NCBI GenBank assembly: GCA_904419145.1
Contig: CAJFQQ010000004.1
Span: 30,471-94,470, forward strand
Reading direction: 5' to 3'
Length of the DNA: 64,000 nucleotides
From: an uncultured Oscillospiraceae bacterium
GTDB lineage: Bacteria; Bacillota; Clostridia; Oscillospirales; Oscillospiraceae
Of the stretch, positions 54,314 to 62,074 are shown in pieces. Under the pieces are notes generated by a model. That model was given only the letters and a program-made list of their open reading frames with translations. It ran no database searches and had not been told where the DNA came from. The position numbers and the translations under genes were made by a program. The first letter of the stretch is position 1. Every line of letters starts with the position of its first letter.

Positions 54314-54405
54314 CCCGAATACCGCGAAAAATTGGGCTTGCAAAGCTTCTTCTCCTGTCGTACAATGTCCAGGACCGTCAAAATTTGCGAAAGGGGTTCT
54401 CTCCT

Positions 54406-54951
54406 ATGAAAGCAGACGTCAAAGGGACCTTGGCCCGGTATTTTCTCTTCTTCGTTTTTTATTCTGTAATTGGATGGCTGTATGAAGTTTTTTTAGAGGT
54501 CATTGTCTACCGATGGGGCTTTTCCAACCGAGGTGTACTTTTCGGCCCTTACTGTGTAATTTATGGGGTTGGGGCGCTTATTATGATCTTCGCCCTCGGC
54601 CGGCTGAAGCAAACCCCCATCCGCATTGGCCGGGTCTCCATCACTCCAATACTTGTATTCCTAGGCATCGTTGTGCTGACCACAGCTTTGGAGCTGCTGG
54701 GCAGCTATATCATGGAGCTGACCCACGGCAGCTGGCAGTGGGATTACCGCCACTACGCCTTCAATTTCCAGGGGCGCATCGCCCTGAATCCCAGCATCCG
54801 ATTTGGCATTGGCGGCATGGTGTTTCTCTATATCCTTCAGCCTCTGTTTGAAAAGCTGGCAAACCGCATGCCCCGCCGTACTCTCTTACTCATCAGCGGA
54901 GCTTTGGCTGTCCTGATGGCCATAGACTGTTTGTTTACATTTCTGTTGTAA
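54406..54951 (+). CDS. Putative ABC transporter permease-like membrane protein (CmpB/PF06541-type)
   Basis: 181 residues with four or five membrane segments; SVIGWLYEVFLE and RGVLFGPYCVIYGVGAL are the motifs I associate with this clostridial membrane family. AAAGGGG before the ATG at 54406. No partner ATPase is adjacent; function unknown. Confidence 0.8.
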   Translation: MKADVKGTLARYFLFFVFYSVIGWLYEVFLEVIVYRWGFSNRGVLFGPYCVIYGVGALIMIFALGRLKQTPIRIGRVSITPILVFLGIVVLTTALELLGSYIMELTHGSWQWDYRHYAFNFQGRIALNPSIRFGIGGMVFLYILQPLFEKLANRMPRRTLLLISGALAVLMAIDCLFTFLL

Positions 54952-54971
54952 AGCCGAATAGCACACTGCTG

Positions 54972-55009
54972 CAACAGGGGGAAAGGCAAGCCCGCCTTTC
55001 CCCCTGTTG
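54972..55009. terminator. Bidirectional terminator
   Basis: Perfect 16-base arms (CAACAGGGGGAAAGGC and its complement) between convergent genes. Confidence 0.8.
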
Positions 55010-55036
55010 TTATGTATCTTGCGTTTGCAGCGGCGT

Positions 55037-55990
55037 TCACGAAGTCTGCCCGCCATTCTCTCCTGTACGTGTCATCTTCCAGCGGCTGTCCTTTATGGTG
55101 AGAACCCGATGCTTTCTTTTGTTTCCAGACATCCTATCCTTTACAGCCTGACCTGTCGGGGTCACGGCCAGGCCGCCCATTGCCGTCTCCCGGAATTCCT
55201 CTGGCAGGCGCCGCCCCACATCTCCCATAGCCTCGATCACCTCATCCACCGGGATGCGGCTCTGGATCCCCGCCAGCGCCATATCGGCAGCAGCAATGGC
55301 ATTCATCGCTCCGATTACATTGCGCTTGACGCAGGGCACTTCCACCAAGCCTGCTACAGGGTCACACACCAAGCCCATCAAGTTTTTGAGTGCCATTGCC
55401 ACCGCATGACAAATCTGTTCCGGCATCGCTCCATGAAGATAGGCCAGTGCACCGGCGGCCATTGCACTGGCGGAACCGATCTCCGCCTGACAGCCCCCGG
55501 CAGCGCCGGAGATACTGGCTTTGGCTGCAATCACCGCGCCGATAGCGCTGGCCACATACAATGCCTCCACCATCTTTTCCTCTGGAATCCCCTCCTTGCG
55601 CCACAGGGGAATCAGCACCGCAGGCATCACCCCACAGGCACCGGCAGTTGGCGCTGCCACAATGCGGTTCATACAGGCGTTATTCTCTCCCATAGCCAAA
55701 GCCTGTGCGATAACTTCGGCCGTAAATTCCCCGCCGATGCTGGTGTGGTGAAGATAGTAGTCCCGCATGCGTGCCCCGTCACCCCCCACCAGCCCGCTCA
55801 AGCTGCGCCGCTCGCCGGAGTAGGCATCTGCCGCATCCACCATAGCCCGCCAAGTAGCCCGCATCCGCTCTATAGAAGCTTCCGGCGTTGTCATGCGGTT
55901 CTCTACATCATATTCCAGCACCACCTGCCAGATCGGCTTCCGGAGGGCCCGCGCCTGTTCCACAATTTTCTGCATGGAATCCAAATCCAT
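55037..55990 (-). CDS. sdaAA: L-serine dehydratase, iron-sulfur-dependent, alpha subunit
   Basis: 317 residues. Deaminates serine to pyruvate and ammonia with an oxygen-labile 4Fe-4S cluster. Cluster and substrate motifs PTAGACGVMPAVL, SISGAAGGCQAEIGSASAMAAG and LVCDPVAGLVEVPC are intact. Starts immediately after the beta-subunit stop codon, in the usual beta-alpha order of Firmicutes. Confidence 0.95.
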   Translation of the reverse strand: MDLDSMQKIVEQARALRKPIWQVVLEYDVENRMTTPEASIERMRATWRAMVDAADAYSGERRSLSGLVGGDGARMRDYYLHHTSIGGEFTAEVIAQALAMGENNACMNRIVAAPTAGACGVMPAVLIPLWRKEGIPEEKMVEALYVASAIGAVIAAKASISGAAGGCQAEIGSASAMAAGALAYLHGAMPEQICHAVAMALKNLMGLVCDPVAGLVEVPCVKRNVIGAMNAIAAADMALAGIQSRIPVDEVIEAMGDVGRRLPEEFRETAMGGLAVTPTGQAVKDRMSGNKRKHRVLTIKDSRWKMTRTGENGGQTS

Positions 55991-56659
55991 TTATTCGCCC
56001 TCCTTTTCATAGTACGTGATATGGCTGATTCCCGTATATTCCTTGAGAAACTGCAGTACCACCGGGGGGACTTTTTCATCTGTCTCAATTACCATAATGG
56101 CGTTGCCGCCCCGCCGGTCCCGGCAGAGGTTCATGTTGGCGATATTGATGCCCGCCCGGGAGAGCGTGGTGGTGACATCAGCAATGTAGCCTTTGTTGTC
56201 CCGATTGTGAATAATCAAGGTATTGGAACTGCCATTAAAATTCACCGGAACGCCATCCAACTCCCGCACCTCAATCTGCCCGCCGCCGATAGAACATGCC
56301 TGCATTTTCAGATGCTGCCCGCTCTCTCCCTCCAGCTCCAGCACCACGCTGTTGGGATGGGCATCCCGCAGGCGGATCTCCTCAAAGGTAAAGCGCAGCC
56401 CTTGGTTCGCCGCAGTCTGAAAACTGTTAGGAATATCGTAGTCGTCCGGCTTCTCCCCCAGCAGCCCCGCCACCAGCGCTTTATCGGTACCGTGTCCAAC
56501 GCCGGTGTCCGCAAAGGAGCCGTGGAGCATAATGCGGGCCCGTACAGGCTGTTCTCCCAAAAGGGTCCGGGCCATATTGCCGATCCGCACCGCGCCCGCC
56601 GTATGGCTGCTGGACGGTCCCACCATCACGGGGCCAAGGATGTCAAATATATCGATCAA
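55991..56659 (-). CDS. sdaAB: L-serine dehydratase, iron-sulfur-dependent, beta subunit
   Basis: 222 residues. N-terminal FDILGPVMVGPSSSHTAGAVRIGN is the family signature; an ACT-like regulatory domain occupies about residues 145-215. Forms the active enzyme with the alpha subunit downstream. Confidence 0.95.
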   Translation of the reverse strand: MIDIFDILGPVMVGPSSSHTAGAVRIGNMARTLLGEQPVRARIMLHGSFADTGVGHGTDKALVAGLLGEKPDDYDIPNSFQTAANQGLRFTFEEIRLRDAHPNSVVLELEGESGQHLKMQACSIGGGQIEVRELDGVPVNFNGSSNTLIIHNRDNKGYIADVTTTLSRAGINIANMNLCRDRRGGNAIMVIETDEKVPPVVLQFLKEYTGISHITYYEKEGE

Positions 56660-56911
56660 CGGACTGTCCTCCGTCTACGTATTTTCAACCGGATACGTCG
56701 CTGCATCCAGGCCAAATCATTATTATTGTATCAATACGTGCCGCAATTTGCAAGGGAAGCGGCCAAATTTCCGATGGGACGGATTCCGCTTTTTCCCAGT
56801 TGCTTTCCCCAATACCGATTGATACAATGAAATAAGAGAATTTTGTCAAACCAGGGCGGCGCTGGCAGTTCCTTGCCAGGCGGCTGCCTGGATAGAGGGG
56901 GATACATTGCT
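56660..56911. other. Divergent upstream region of sdaAB and a hypothetical gene
   Basis: No gene on either strand is convincing. The AT-rich centre near 56715-56740 probably contains the sda promoter, but no clear box pair was assigned. Confidence 0.4.
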
Positions 56912-57268
56912 ATGCTGCCGGATGTCCATATTACTTGCCATGAAGGGCTTTCCCTGCCGCCGACCTGTCCGGAAACCACTTCTTCCCTGGCATCGCTTTA
57001 CCTGGAGCAGCTGCGGGAGGCTGTTACCCGCGGGGATACAGCCGTCACGCTGACCGTTTTCCAGTGGTCTCAGAGCAGCTGGCCGCCATTGTCCGGCGCC
57101 TATGCCGTCCTTAGAATCGCGGTAGATTTCCTTTACAATCACCCGCAGATCCAACATCTGGAACTGTGTTGCGCCGGGCAAGACTGCTACCGCAGCTATC
57201 AGTTCCAGTGGAATCTGTGGTTTGCTGAGCGCAAACCGGAGCATATGGAAACTGTCACCGATTTGTAG
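56912..57268 (+). CDS. Hypothetical protein, 118 residues
   Basis: Soluble protein beginning MLPDVHITCHEGLSLPPT. The C-terminal half (SGAYAVLRIAVDFLYNHPQIQHLELCC) has a helix-strand pattern faintly like the last part of a macro domain, but the N-terminal macro motifs are missing. Start at 56912 with GAGGGGG upstream is more likely than a frame beginning 69 bases earlier. Function unknown. Confidence 0.6.
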   Translation: MLPDVHITCHEGLSLPPTCPETTSSLASLYLEQLREAVTRGDTAVTLTVFQWSQSSWPPLSGAYAVLRIAVDFLYNHPQIQHLELCCAGQDCYRSYQFQWNLWFAERKPEHMETVTDL

Positions 57269-57355
57269 CTCTTTTGTTACCGCTTTCGCCTTACTTTTTT
57301 CGACAGACTCCTCCATAATGAAGTCGAAAAAACAAGAAAGAAAACGAGGTTTGGT

Positions 57356-58564
57356 ATGAAACATTTCTTTGCTGTGCTTTTGAGCATGCTCCTGCTCTTT
57401 TCCGTCCCCGCCTGCGGCGAGGATGCCCTTGCTATCAGCGGCACGCCCCCTGTCGATACCGAAGCTGCGGGCTCTCAGCTCCCTGAACCCCAAGTGAATG
57501 CTGCCCCGGAGATCCCGGCGGATGCCGCCATAGTCCCGCAGACATCTGATGTACCCGCCCCCCCCCCAGACCCTTCAAATGGACAGGTTTCCTCTCCAGA
57601 GGACACGGCTCCTGTCCAGGAAACTGAAGAAAATGAGGCTGCACCCACACGTGTCATCGACCCTGAGAAGCCCATGGTGGCCTTGACCTTTGACGATGGC
57701 CCCCACGCCACACTCACCGATCAGCTGCTGGATATCCTGGAGGAAAACGATGCAGTTGCCACCTTCTTTCAAGTGGCGCAGAACCTGTGGAAGGATCCGG
57801 ACGCCGTACGGAGGGCCGAGGCCATGGGGTGTGAGATCGGCAACCACTCTTACCGGCACGCTAATCTCAGCAAATTGAGCGCTGATGAGATTGCCGCGGA
57901 TCTCCAAAAGGCAGACAATGCTTTTATAGAAGTACTCGGTCACGCCCCCACCCTGCTGCGCCCCCCTTACGGCTCCATGAACAGCGCAGTCAAAACCACC
58001 ACCGGCCGGAGCATCATCACCTGGTCCATTGATACAGAGGACTGGCGCTCCCGGAACGCGGAAAAGGTCATTGCCTCTGTACAGGGGGCAGGTAACCTGG
58101 ACGGCCAGGTGATCCTCATGCACGACGTGCACGCTTCCACCATCGAGGCGGCGAAAACCCTGATCCCCTGGCTCATCGACCAGGGCTATCAGTTGGTGAC
58201 GATTACAGAGCTCATCACCCTCCACTACGGAGATCAGGTGCTGCCCAACGGTGTCTATGGCTACAGCTATTTCAAATTTGGCAAACCTGTCCTTCTCCCG
58301 GAGGGCCAGACGGTCCCACAACCCACATCTCCCTCCTCCGACAGTACATCAAATGCCGATGATCCTGCCGGAGGAGCCGACAGCGGTGCTGCGCAATCCC
58401 CATCCTCCGGTGAAACGCCGTCCATACCGTCCAATCCGACGGGACAGGCGGATGCTTCCCATCCCGATTCCCCAGCAGAATCAACTCTTCCGCCATATGA
58501 TTCCTCCAATAATGGGAGCGGCAGCATAGACCAGCCGTTTCCAGATGGTATCCATCGCCTATGA
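57356..58564 (+). CDS. Polysaccharide deacetylase (NodB domain) lipoprotein
   Basis: 402 residues. Signal peptide with lipobox VPAC, a Pro/Glu-rich linker to about residue 105, then NodB motifs: MVALTFDDGPH (motif 1, catalytic Asp and metal Asp), NHSYRHANLS (H-x3-H type motif 2), RPPYGSMN (motif 3), and DTEDWR and ILMHDVH. Ends in a low-complexity Ser/Pro/Asn tail. Likely removes acetyl groups from peptidoglycan or another glycan outside the cell. A run of ten C at 57558-57567 lies inside the linker. Overlaps the next gene by four bases. Confidence 0.92.
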   Translation: MKHFFAVLLSMLLLFSVPACGEDALAISGTPPVDTEAAGSQLPEPQVNAAPEIPADAAIVPQTSDVPAPPPDPSNGQVSSPEDTAPVQETEENEAAPTRVIDPEKPMVALTFDDGPHATLTDQLLDILEENDAVATFFQVAQNLWKDPDAVRRAEAMGCEIGNHSYRHANLSKLSADEIAADLQKADNAFIEVLGHAPTLLRPPYGSMNSAVKTTTGRSIITWSIDTEDWRSRNAEKVIASVQGAGNLDGQVILMHDVHASTIEAAKTLIPWLIDQGYQLVTITELITLHYGDQVLPNGVYGYSYFKFGKPVLLPEGQTVPQPTSPSSDSTSNADDPAGGADSGAAQSPSSGETPSIPSNPTGQADASHPDSPAESTLPPYDSSNNGSGSIDQPFPDGIHRL

Positions 58565-59445
58565 CCATTACTGTTACATCCGGGCAGTCCGGGCGCACCA
58601 TTCGCTCCCTGCTTCACTATGATCTGGGCATGTCCACTGCCCTTCTGAACCATTTGAAGCGCCGCGAGGGCGGCATCCTGCTCAACGGCGTCCCCGCCTT
58701 CACCAATGCTATCGTTGCTGCCGGGGATCAGCTGGCTGTAGATCTGCGGGACGATGCACCGGCGACCCCCATCCACCCTATTCCTATGGAGCTAGACATC
58801 CGATATGAGGATGAATTTTTGATAATCATTCACAAGCCGGCCCCTTTAGCCGTTCATGCCTCCTCCTTTGCCCCTGAGGAGCCCACTTTGGCTGGCGGCT
58901 TGGCCCACTATCTGGGGCCGGAGCTGGTATTCCACCCGGTGAACCGCCTGGACCGGGGCACCACAGGGCTGATGGTGGTGGCAAAAAACCGTTTTATCCA
59001 TAATGCACTGCGCCAAATGCTGCATACAAAAGCGTTTTACCGGGAATACCGGGGCATTACCGTGGGCATACCGGATCCGCCGGCGGGAACGGTGAGCCTA
59101 CCCATCGGCCGGGCGGAGGGCTCCCCGATCAAGCGCTGTGTCCGCACCGACGGCGCAGACGCAGTGACCGACTATAAGACGCTCTCCGTCGTCCGCAATT
59201 TGGCACTGGTGCAGCTTGTTCCCCGGACCGGCCGCACCCACCAGCTCCGTGTCCACATGGCCGCTTTGGGCCACCCCCTGGCCGGAGACTGGCTCTACGG
59301 CGTGGAAGATCCCAGCCTCATTCCCCGGCCTGCCCTCCACGCCTGTCTGATTTCCCTGTGCCATCCTATCACAGGGGAGGATCTCACCATGCAGGCTGGG
59401 CTTCCCGAGGATATGGCACAGCTGCTGCGCCCGCAGCACTCCTAA
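58561..59445 (+). CDS. RluA family pseudouridine synthase
   Basis: 294 residues. S4-like N-terminus (MSTALLNHLKRREGGILLNG), the catalytic motif NRLDRGTTGLMVVAKN with the conserved Asp (His usually seen before RLD is Asn), and LVPRTGRTHQLRVHMAALGHPLAGD. Modifies rRNA or tRNA uridines; target unknown. Start overlaps the deacetylase stop by four bases. Confidence 0.93.
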   Translation: MTITVTSGQSGRTIRSLLHYDLGMSTALLNHLKRREGGILLNGVPAFTNAIVAAGDQLAVDLRDDAPATPIHPIPMELDIRYEDEFLIIIHKPAPLAVHASSFAPEEPTLAGGLAHYLGPELVFHPVNRLDRGTTGLMVVAKNRFIHNALRQMLHTKAFYREYRGITVGIPDPPAGTVSLPIGRAEGSPIKRCVRTDGADAVTDYKTLSVVRNLALVQLVPRTGRTHQLRVHMAALGHPLAGDWLYGVEDPSLIPRPALHACLISLCHPITGEDLTMQAGLPEDMAQLLRPQHS

Positions 59446-59456
59446 CCCCCTATCAG

Positions 59457-59490
59457 CTCCGAGGGCCCCCTTTTACAGGCGCCCTCGGAG
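59457..59490 (+). terminator. Terminator after the pseudouridine synthase gene
   Basis: Ten-base arms CTCCGAGGGC/GCCCTCGGAG with a short ATTCTTT tail. Confidence 0.75.
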
Positions 59491-59653
59491 ATTCTTTATC
59501 ACGGCTTTCGGCCTGTCTTTTCTGAACGGCGCCTTGAGTCGAGCAGTCCGCCGCATCGAACGTCTTCGCGATCCAGTCCTGCCGCAGCAGCGAGTTGGCC
59601 CCTCTCCCCTGTATTGCAACATGATGAATATCCCATGTTCTCAGGAATTATGC

Positions 59654-59682
59654 TTGACATTTTTTCACCAAGCCGCTATACT
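59654..59682 (+). promoter_or_regulatory. Promoter of the cold-shock gene
   Basis: -35 TTGACA (59654-59659), 17-base spacer, -10 TATACT (59677-59682). Nothing recognisable lies in 59491-59653. Confidence 0.85.
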
Positions 59683-59715
59683 GTTTATAATGTGTTCTAA
59701 ATGTACGAATTGATC

Positions 59716-59771
59716 GCTGCAAGGCTGTAAATCAATTTCCCATTTCGATTTACATGCCCGGCAGCTTTTTT
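59716..59771 (+). terminator. Terminator-like hairpin in the cold-shock leader
   Basis: GCTGC, GGC and TGTAAATC pair with GATTTACA, GCC and GCAGC, and the stem is followed directly by TTTTTT (59766-59771). It lies 45 bases upstream of the start codon and about 25 bases after the predicted start of transcription, so it could act as an attenuator. Confidence 0.65.
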
Positions 59772-59815
59772 GTTGCAGAGGAATACGATTTTCTAATTTT
59801 AAGGAGGCAAATACC

Positions 59816-60025
59816 ATGCAAGGTACTGTCAAATGGTTCAACAATGACAAGGGATATGGCTTTATCTCTAACGATGACGGCAGCGGTGATGTGTTCGTCC
59901 ATTTTTCTGCCATCCAGACCACCGGCTTCCGCACACTGAGCGAGGGTCAGAAGGTAACCTATGAGGTGGAGCCCGACGAGCGTAACGGCAAGCTCCGTGC
60001 TGCCAATGTCTGCCCGGTAGAGTAA
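59816..60025 (+). CDS. csp: Cold-shock domain protein
   Basis: 69 residues, the standard size. RNP1 KGYGFI and RNP2 VFVHF for single-stranded nucleic acid binding are intact. AAGGAGG precedes the ATG. Its leader of about 125 bases is long, as usual for cold-shock mRNAs. Confidence 0.97.
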   Translation: MQGTVKWFNNDKGYGFISNDDGSGDVFVHFSAIQTTGFRTLSEGQKVTYEVEPDERNGKLRAANVCPVE

Positions 60026-60109
60026 AGCAGGCAGTATCTTCCAACCATTCATTGTGCGCCCCTGTCCTGCGGACGGGGGCGTCCTGCTTTCTCGAAAAAA
60101 GGAGCCCCT

Positions 60110-60529
60110 ATGATCATCATCCAATGTGTGGACAATCGGAATGGGACCTTCTTCAATCGCCGCCGGCAGAGCCAGGACCGGCTGCTCCGCTCCCGTATTC
60201 TGTCGGAGCTCCATGGCCGGCGGCTGTGGATGAACGCCTACTCCCTCCGGCAGTTTCAAACGGAACTGCCGCTGGAGGTACGTCTCTCCGTGGACGAGGA
60301 TTTCCTCACCAAGGCCGGGATCGGTGAGGTCTGCTTTGTGGAGGGTCTCCCCTTACTTCCCTGGCTGGATCGGATCGAGCAAGTAATTCTCTACCGCTGG
60401 AACCGGGACTACCCAGCGGACACTTATTTGGACCTTGCGCTGGATGCGCCGCCCTGGTCCCTTGCTGCCCGGGAGGATTTTCCCGGATTCTCCCACCCCA
60501 TGCTTACTAAGGAGGTCTATATCCCATGA
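60110..60529 (+). CDS. Conserved hypothetical protein, 139 residues
   Basis: Starts MIIIQCVDNRNGTFFNRRR; includes a Trp/Tyr-rich segment LWMNAYSLRQFQ and IEQVILYRWNRDYPADTYLDL. I recall similar clostridial proteins, sometimes misnamed ribonuclease Z, without proven function; no metallo-hydrolase motif is present here. GGAG before the ATG; overlaps the nuclease gene by four bases. Confidence 0.75.
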   Translation: MIIIQCVDNRNGTFFNRRRQSQDRLLRSRILSELHGRRLWMNAYSLRQFQTELPLEVRLSVDEDFLTKAGIGEVCFVEGLPLLPWLDRIEQVILYRWNRDYPADTYLDLALDAPPWSLAAREDFPGFSHPMLTKEVYIP

Positions 60530-61419
60530 GGTCCCATCTGCGCATACTGTTTCCCGCCCTGCTGCTGTGCTGTATCGTCCTGGTGGGCTGTACGCCTTCC
60601 TTCCAATCCCAGACCGTCTACGCCACGCTGGAGGATCTTCCCGCCTACAGCGACAGCCCCTATGTGGTTCTCAACGACAACCAGCCCGACTTCTCCCAGG
60701 AGGATATGAGCACCGACTCTTTCGAGTCCTACAGCCCGCTGGACCTGCTGGGCCGCTGTGGCACGGCTTTTGCCAATATCGGCGCGGACCTGATGCCTAC
60801 GGAGGACCGGGAGAGCATCAGCAGCGTCACCCCCTCCGGGTGGATCAACAAGGAGTACGACGGCCAATATCTCTATAACCGCTGCCACCTGATCGGGTAC
60901 CAGCTGACCGGCGAGAACGCCAATGAAGAAAATCTCATCACCGGCACCCGGTACATGAACGTGGAGGGGATGCTTCCCTTTGAAAACATGGTAGCGGACT
61001 ATATCCAGGAGACAGGAAACCATGTTCTCTACCGGGTAACCCCTATTTTTGAGGGCAGTGAGCTGGTGGCCCGGGGCGTTCAGATGGAGGCGCTGTCCGT
61101 AGAGGACGAAGGCGAAGGCATCTGCTTCAATGTGTATGTCTATAACGTCCAGCCCGGCATCACTATTGACTACGCCACCGGCGACAGCTGGGAGGACGGC
61201 GATGCGCCGGAATACGACGCTGATGACTCCGCAACTTCCACCGGAAATACATCAAACGGAGAAACTACCTATATTCTCAATACAAGTTCCCACAAGTTTC
61301 ACTATCCCGACTGCAGCGGCGTGGCCTCCATGAGCGAGAGCAATAAAGAGACCTATACCGGCAGCCGGGAGGATCTGATCGCCCAGGGCTACGAGCCCTG
61401 CGGCCAGTGTAATCCGTAA
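60526..61419 (+). CDS. Secreted DNA/RNA non-specific endonuclease lipoprotein
   Basis: 297 residues. Signal peptide with lipobox LVGC (Cys about residue 22). The nuclease core has YNRCHLIGYQLTGENANEENLITGTRYMNVEGML, where the RCHLIG His and following Asn match streptococcal EndA-type nucleases (DRGH variant). The C-terminal 55 residues form a Cys/His module (HYPDC...CGQC) resembling the Ada-like zinc motif. Likely degrades extracellular DNA. AGGAGG upstream. Confidence 0.88.
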   Translation: MRSHLRILFPALLLCCIVLVGCTPSFQSQTVYATLEDLPAYSDSPYVVLNDNQPDFSQEDMSTDSFESYSPLDLLGRCGTAFANIGADLMPTEDRESISSVTPSGWINKEYDGQYLYNRCHLIGYQLTGENANEENLITGTRYMNVEGMLPFENMVADYIQETGNHVLYRVTPIFEGSELVARGVQMEALSVEDEGEGICFNVYVYNVQPGITIDYATGDSWEDGDAPEYDADDSATSTGNTSNGETTYILNTSSHKFHYPDCSGVASMSESNKETYTGSREDLIAQGYEPCGQCNP

Positions 61420-61448
61420 CCGCAGCGATCAACAAGGAGGGATCTCAC

Positions 61449-61985
61449 ATGCATCTGGATTGGATGACCGCCGCCGGTGTACAGCATTACAGCACGATCG
61501 ACCCGCAGGATATTCCCTTTGAACCGGAAATCCGAAGGATCTGCGAGGGGAACACCTGCCGGCACTACGGCAAATCCTGGGCCTGTCCCCCAGCGGTGGG
61601 AACCTTGGCGGAGTGCCGGGCCCAGTGCCTGCGCTTTCCCGCCGCCGTGGTCTTTTGCACCAGCTATCCTCTGGAGGACTCCTTTGACTACGAGGGGATG
61701 CGCGCCGGCCACCGGGCCTTTCAACAGCTCTGCGACCGCCTGTACGAGCCGATCCACGCACGGTACCCCCGTTTTCTCCTGCTCTCCAACGAAGGGTGTA
61801 TCCGCTGCCCGGTCTGCACGTATCCTGACGCGCCCTGCCGGATGCCCCAGCGGCTCTTTCCCTCCATCGAGGGCTACGGCATCCACGTGGGAAAGCTGGC
61901 CGCCCTGGCCCATCTGCCCTATGTCGGACGCCCCAACACGGTAACCTATTTTGGGATGCTGCTGCATGATACGCGACAGCTGTAA
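61449..61985 (+). CDS. DUF2284 cysteine-rich metal-binding protein
   Basis: 178 residues. Cysteines in ICEGNTCRHYGKSWACPPAVG and NEGCIRCPVCTYPDAPCRMP suggest an Fe-S or zinc site, as in DUF2284 proteins. AGGAGG before the ATG. Follows the nuclease by 29 bases. Biochemical role unknown. Confidence 0.88.
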   Translation: MHLDWMTAAGVQHYSTIDPQDIPFEPEIRRICEGNTCRHYGKSWACPPAVGTLAECRAQCLRFPAAVVFCTSYPLEDSFDYEGMRAGHRAFQQLCDRLYEPIHARYPRFLLLSNEGCIRCPVCTYPDAPCRMPQRLFPSIEGYGIHVGKLAALAHLPYVGRPNTVTYFGMLLHDTRQL

Positions 61986-62027
61986 AGAAGCCGGGACAGG
62001 CGAAATTTCGCCTGTCCCGGCTTCTTT
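61984..62027. terminator. Bidirectional terminator between DUF2284 and URO-D genes
   Basis: 44-base perfect palindrome followed by CTTTCTTT. Confidence 0.85.
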
Positions 62028-62074
62028 CTTTGTCGGATTCCTGCTGCGCAGCGCATCCCTCTTCTTTGAATGGC

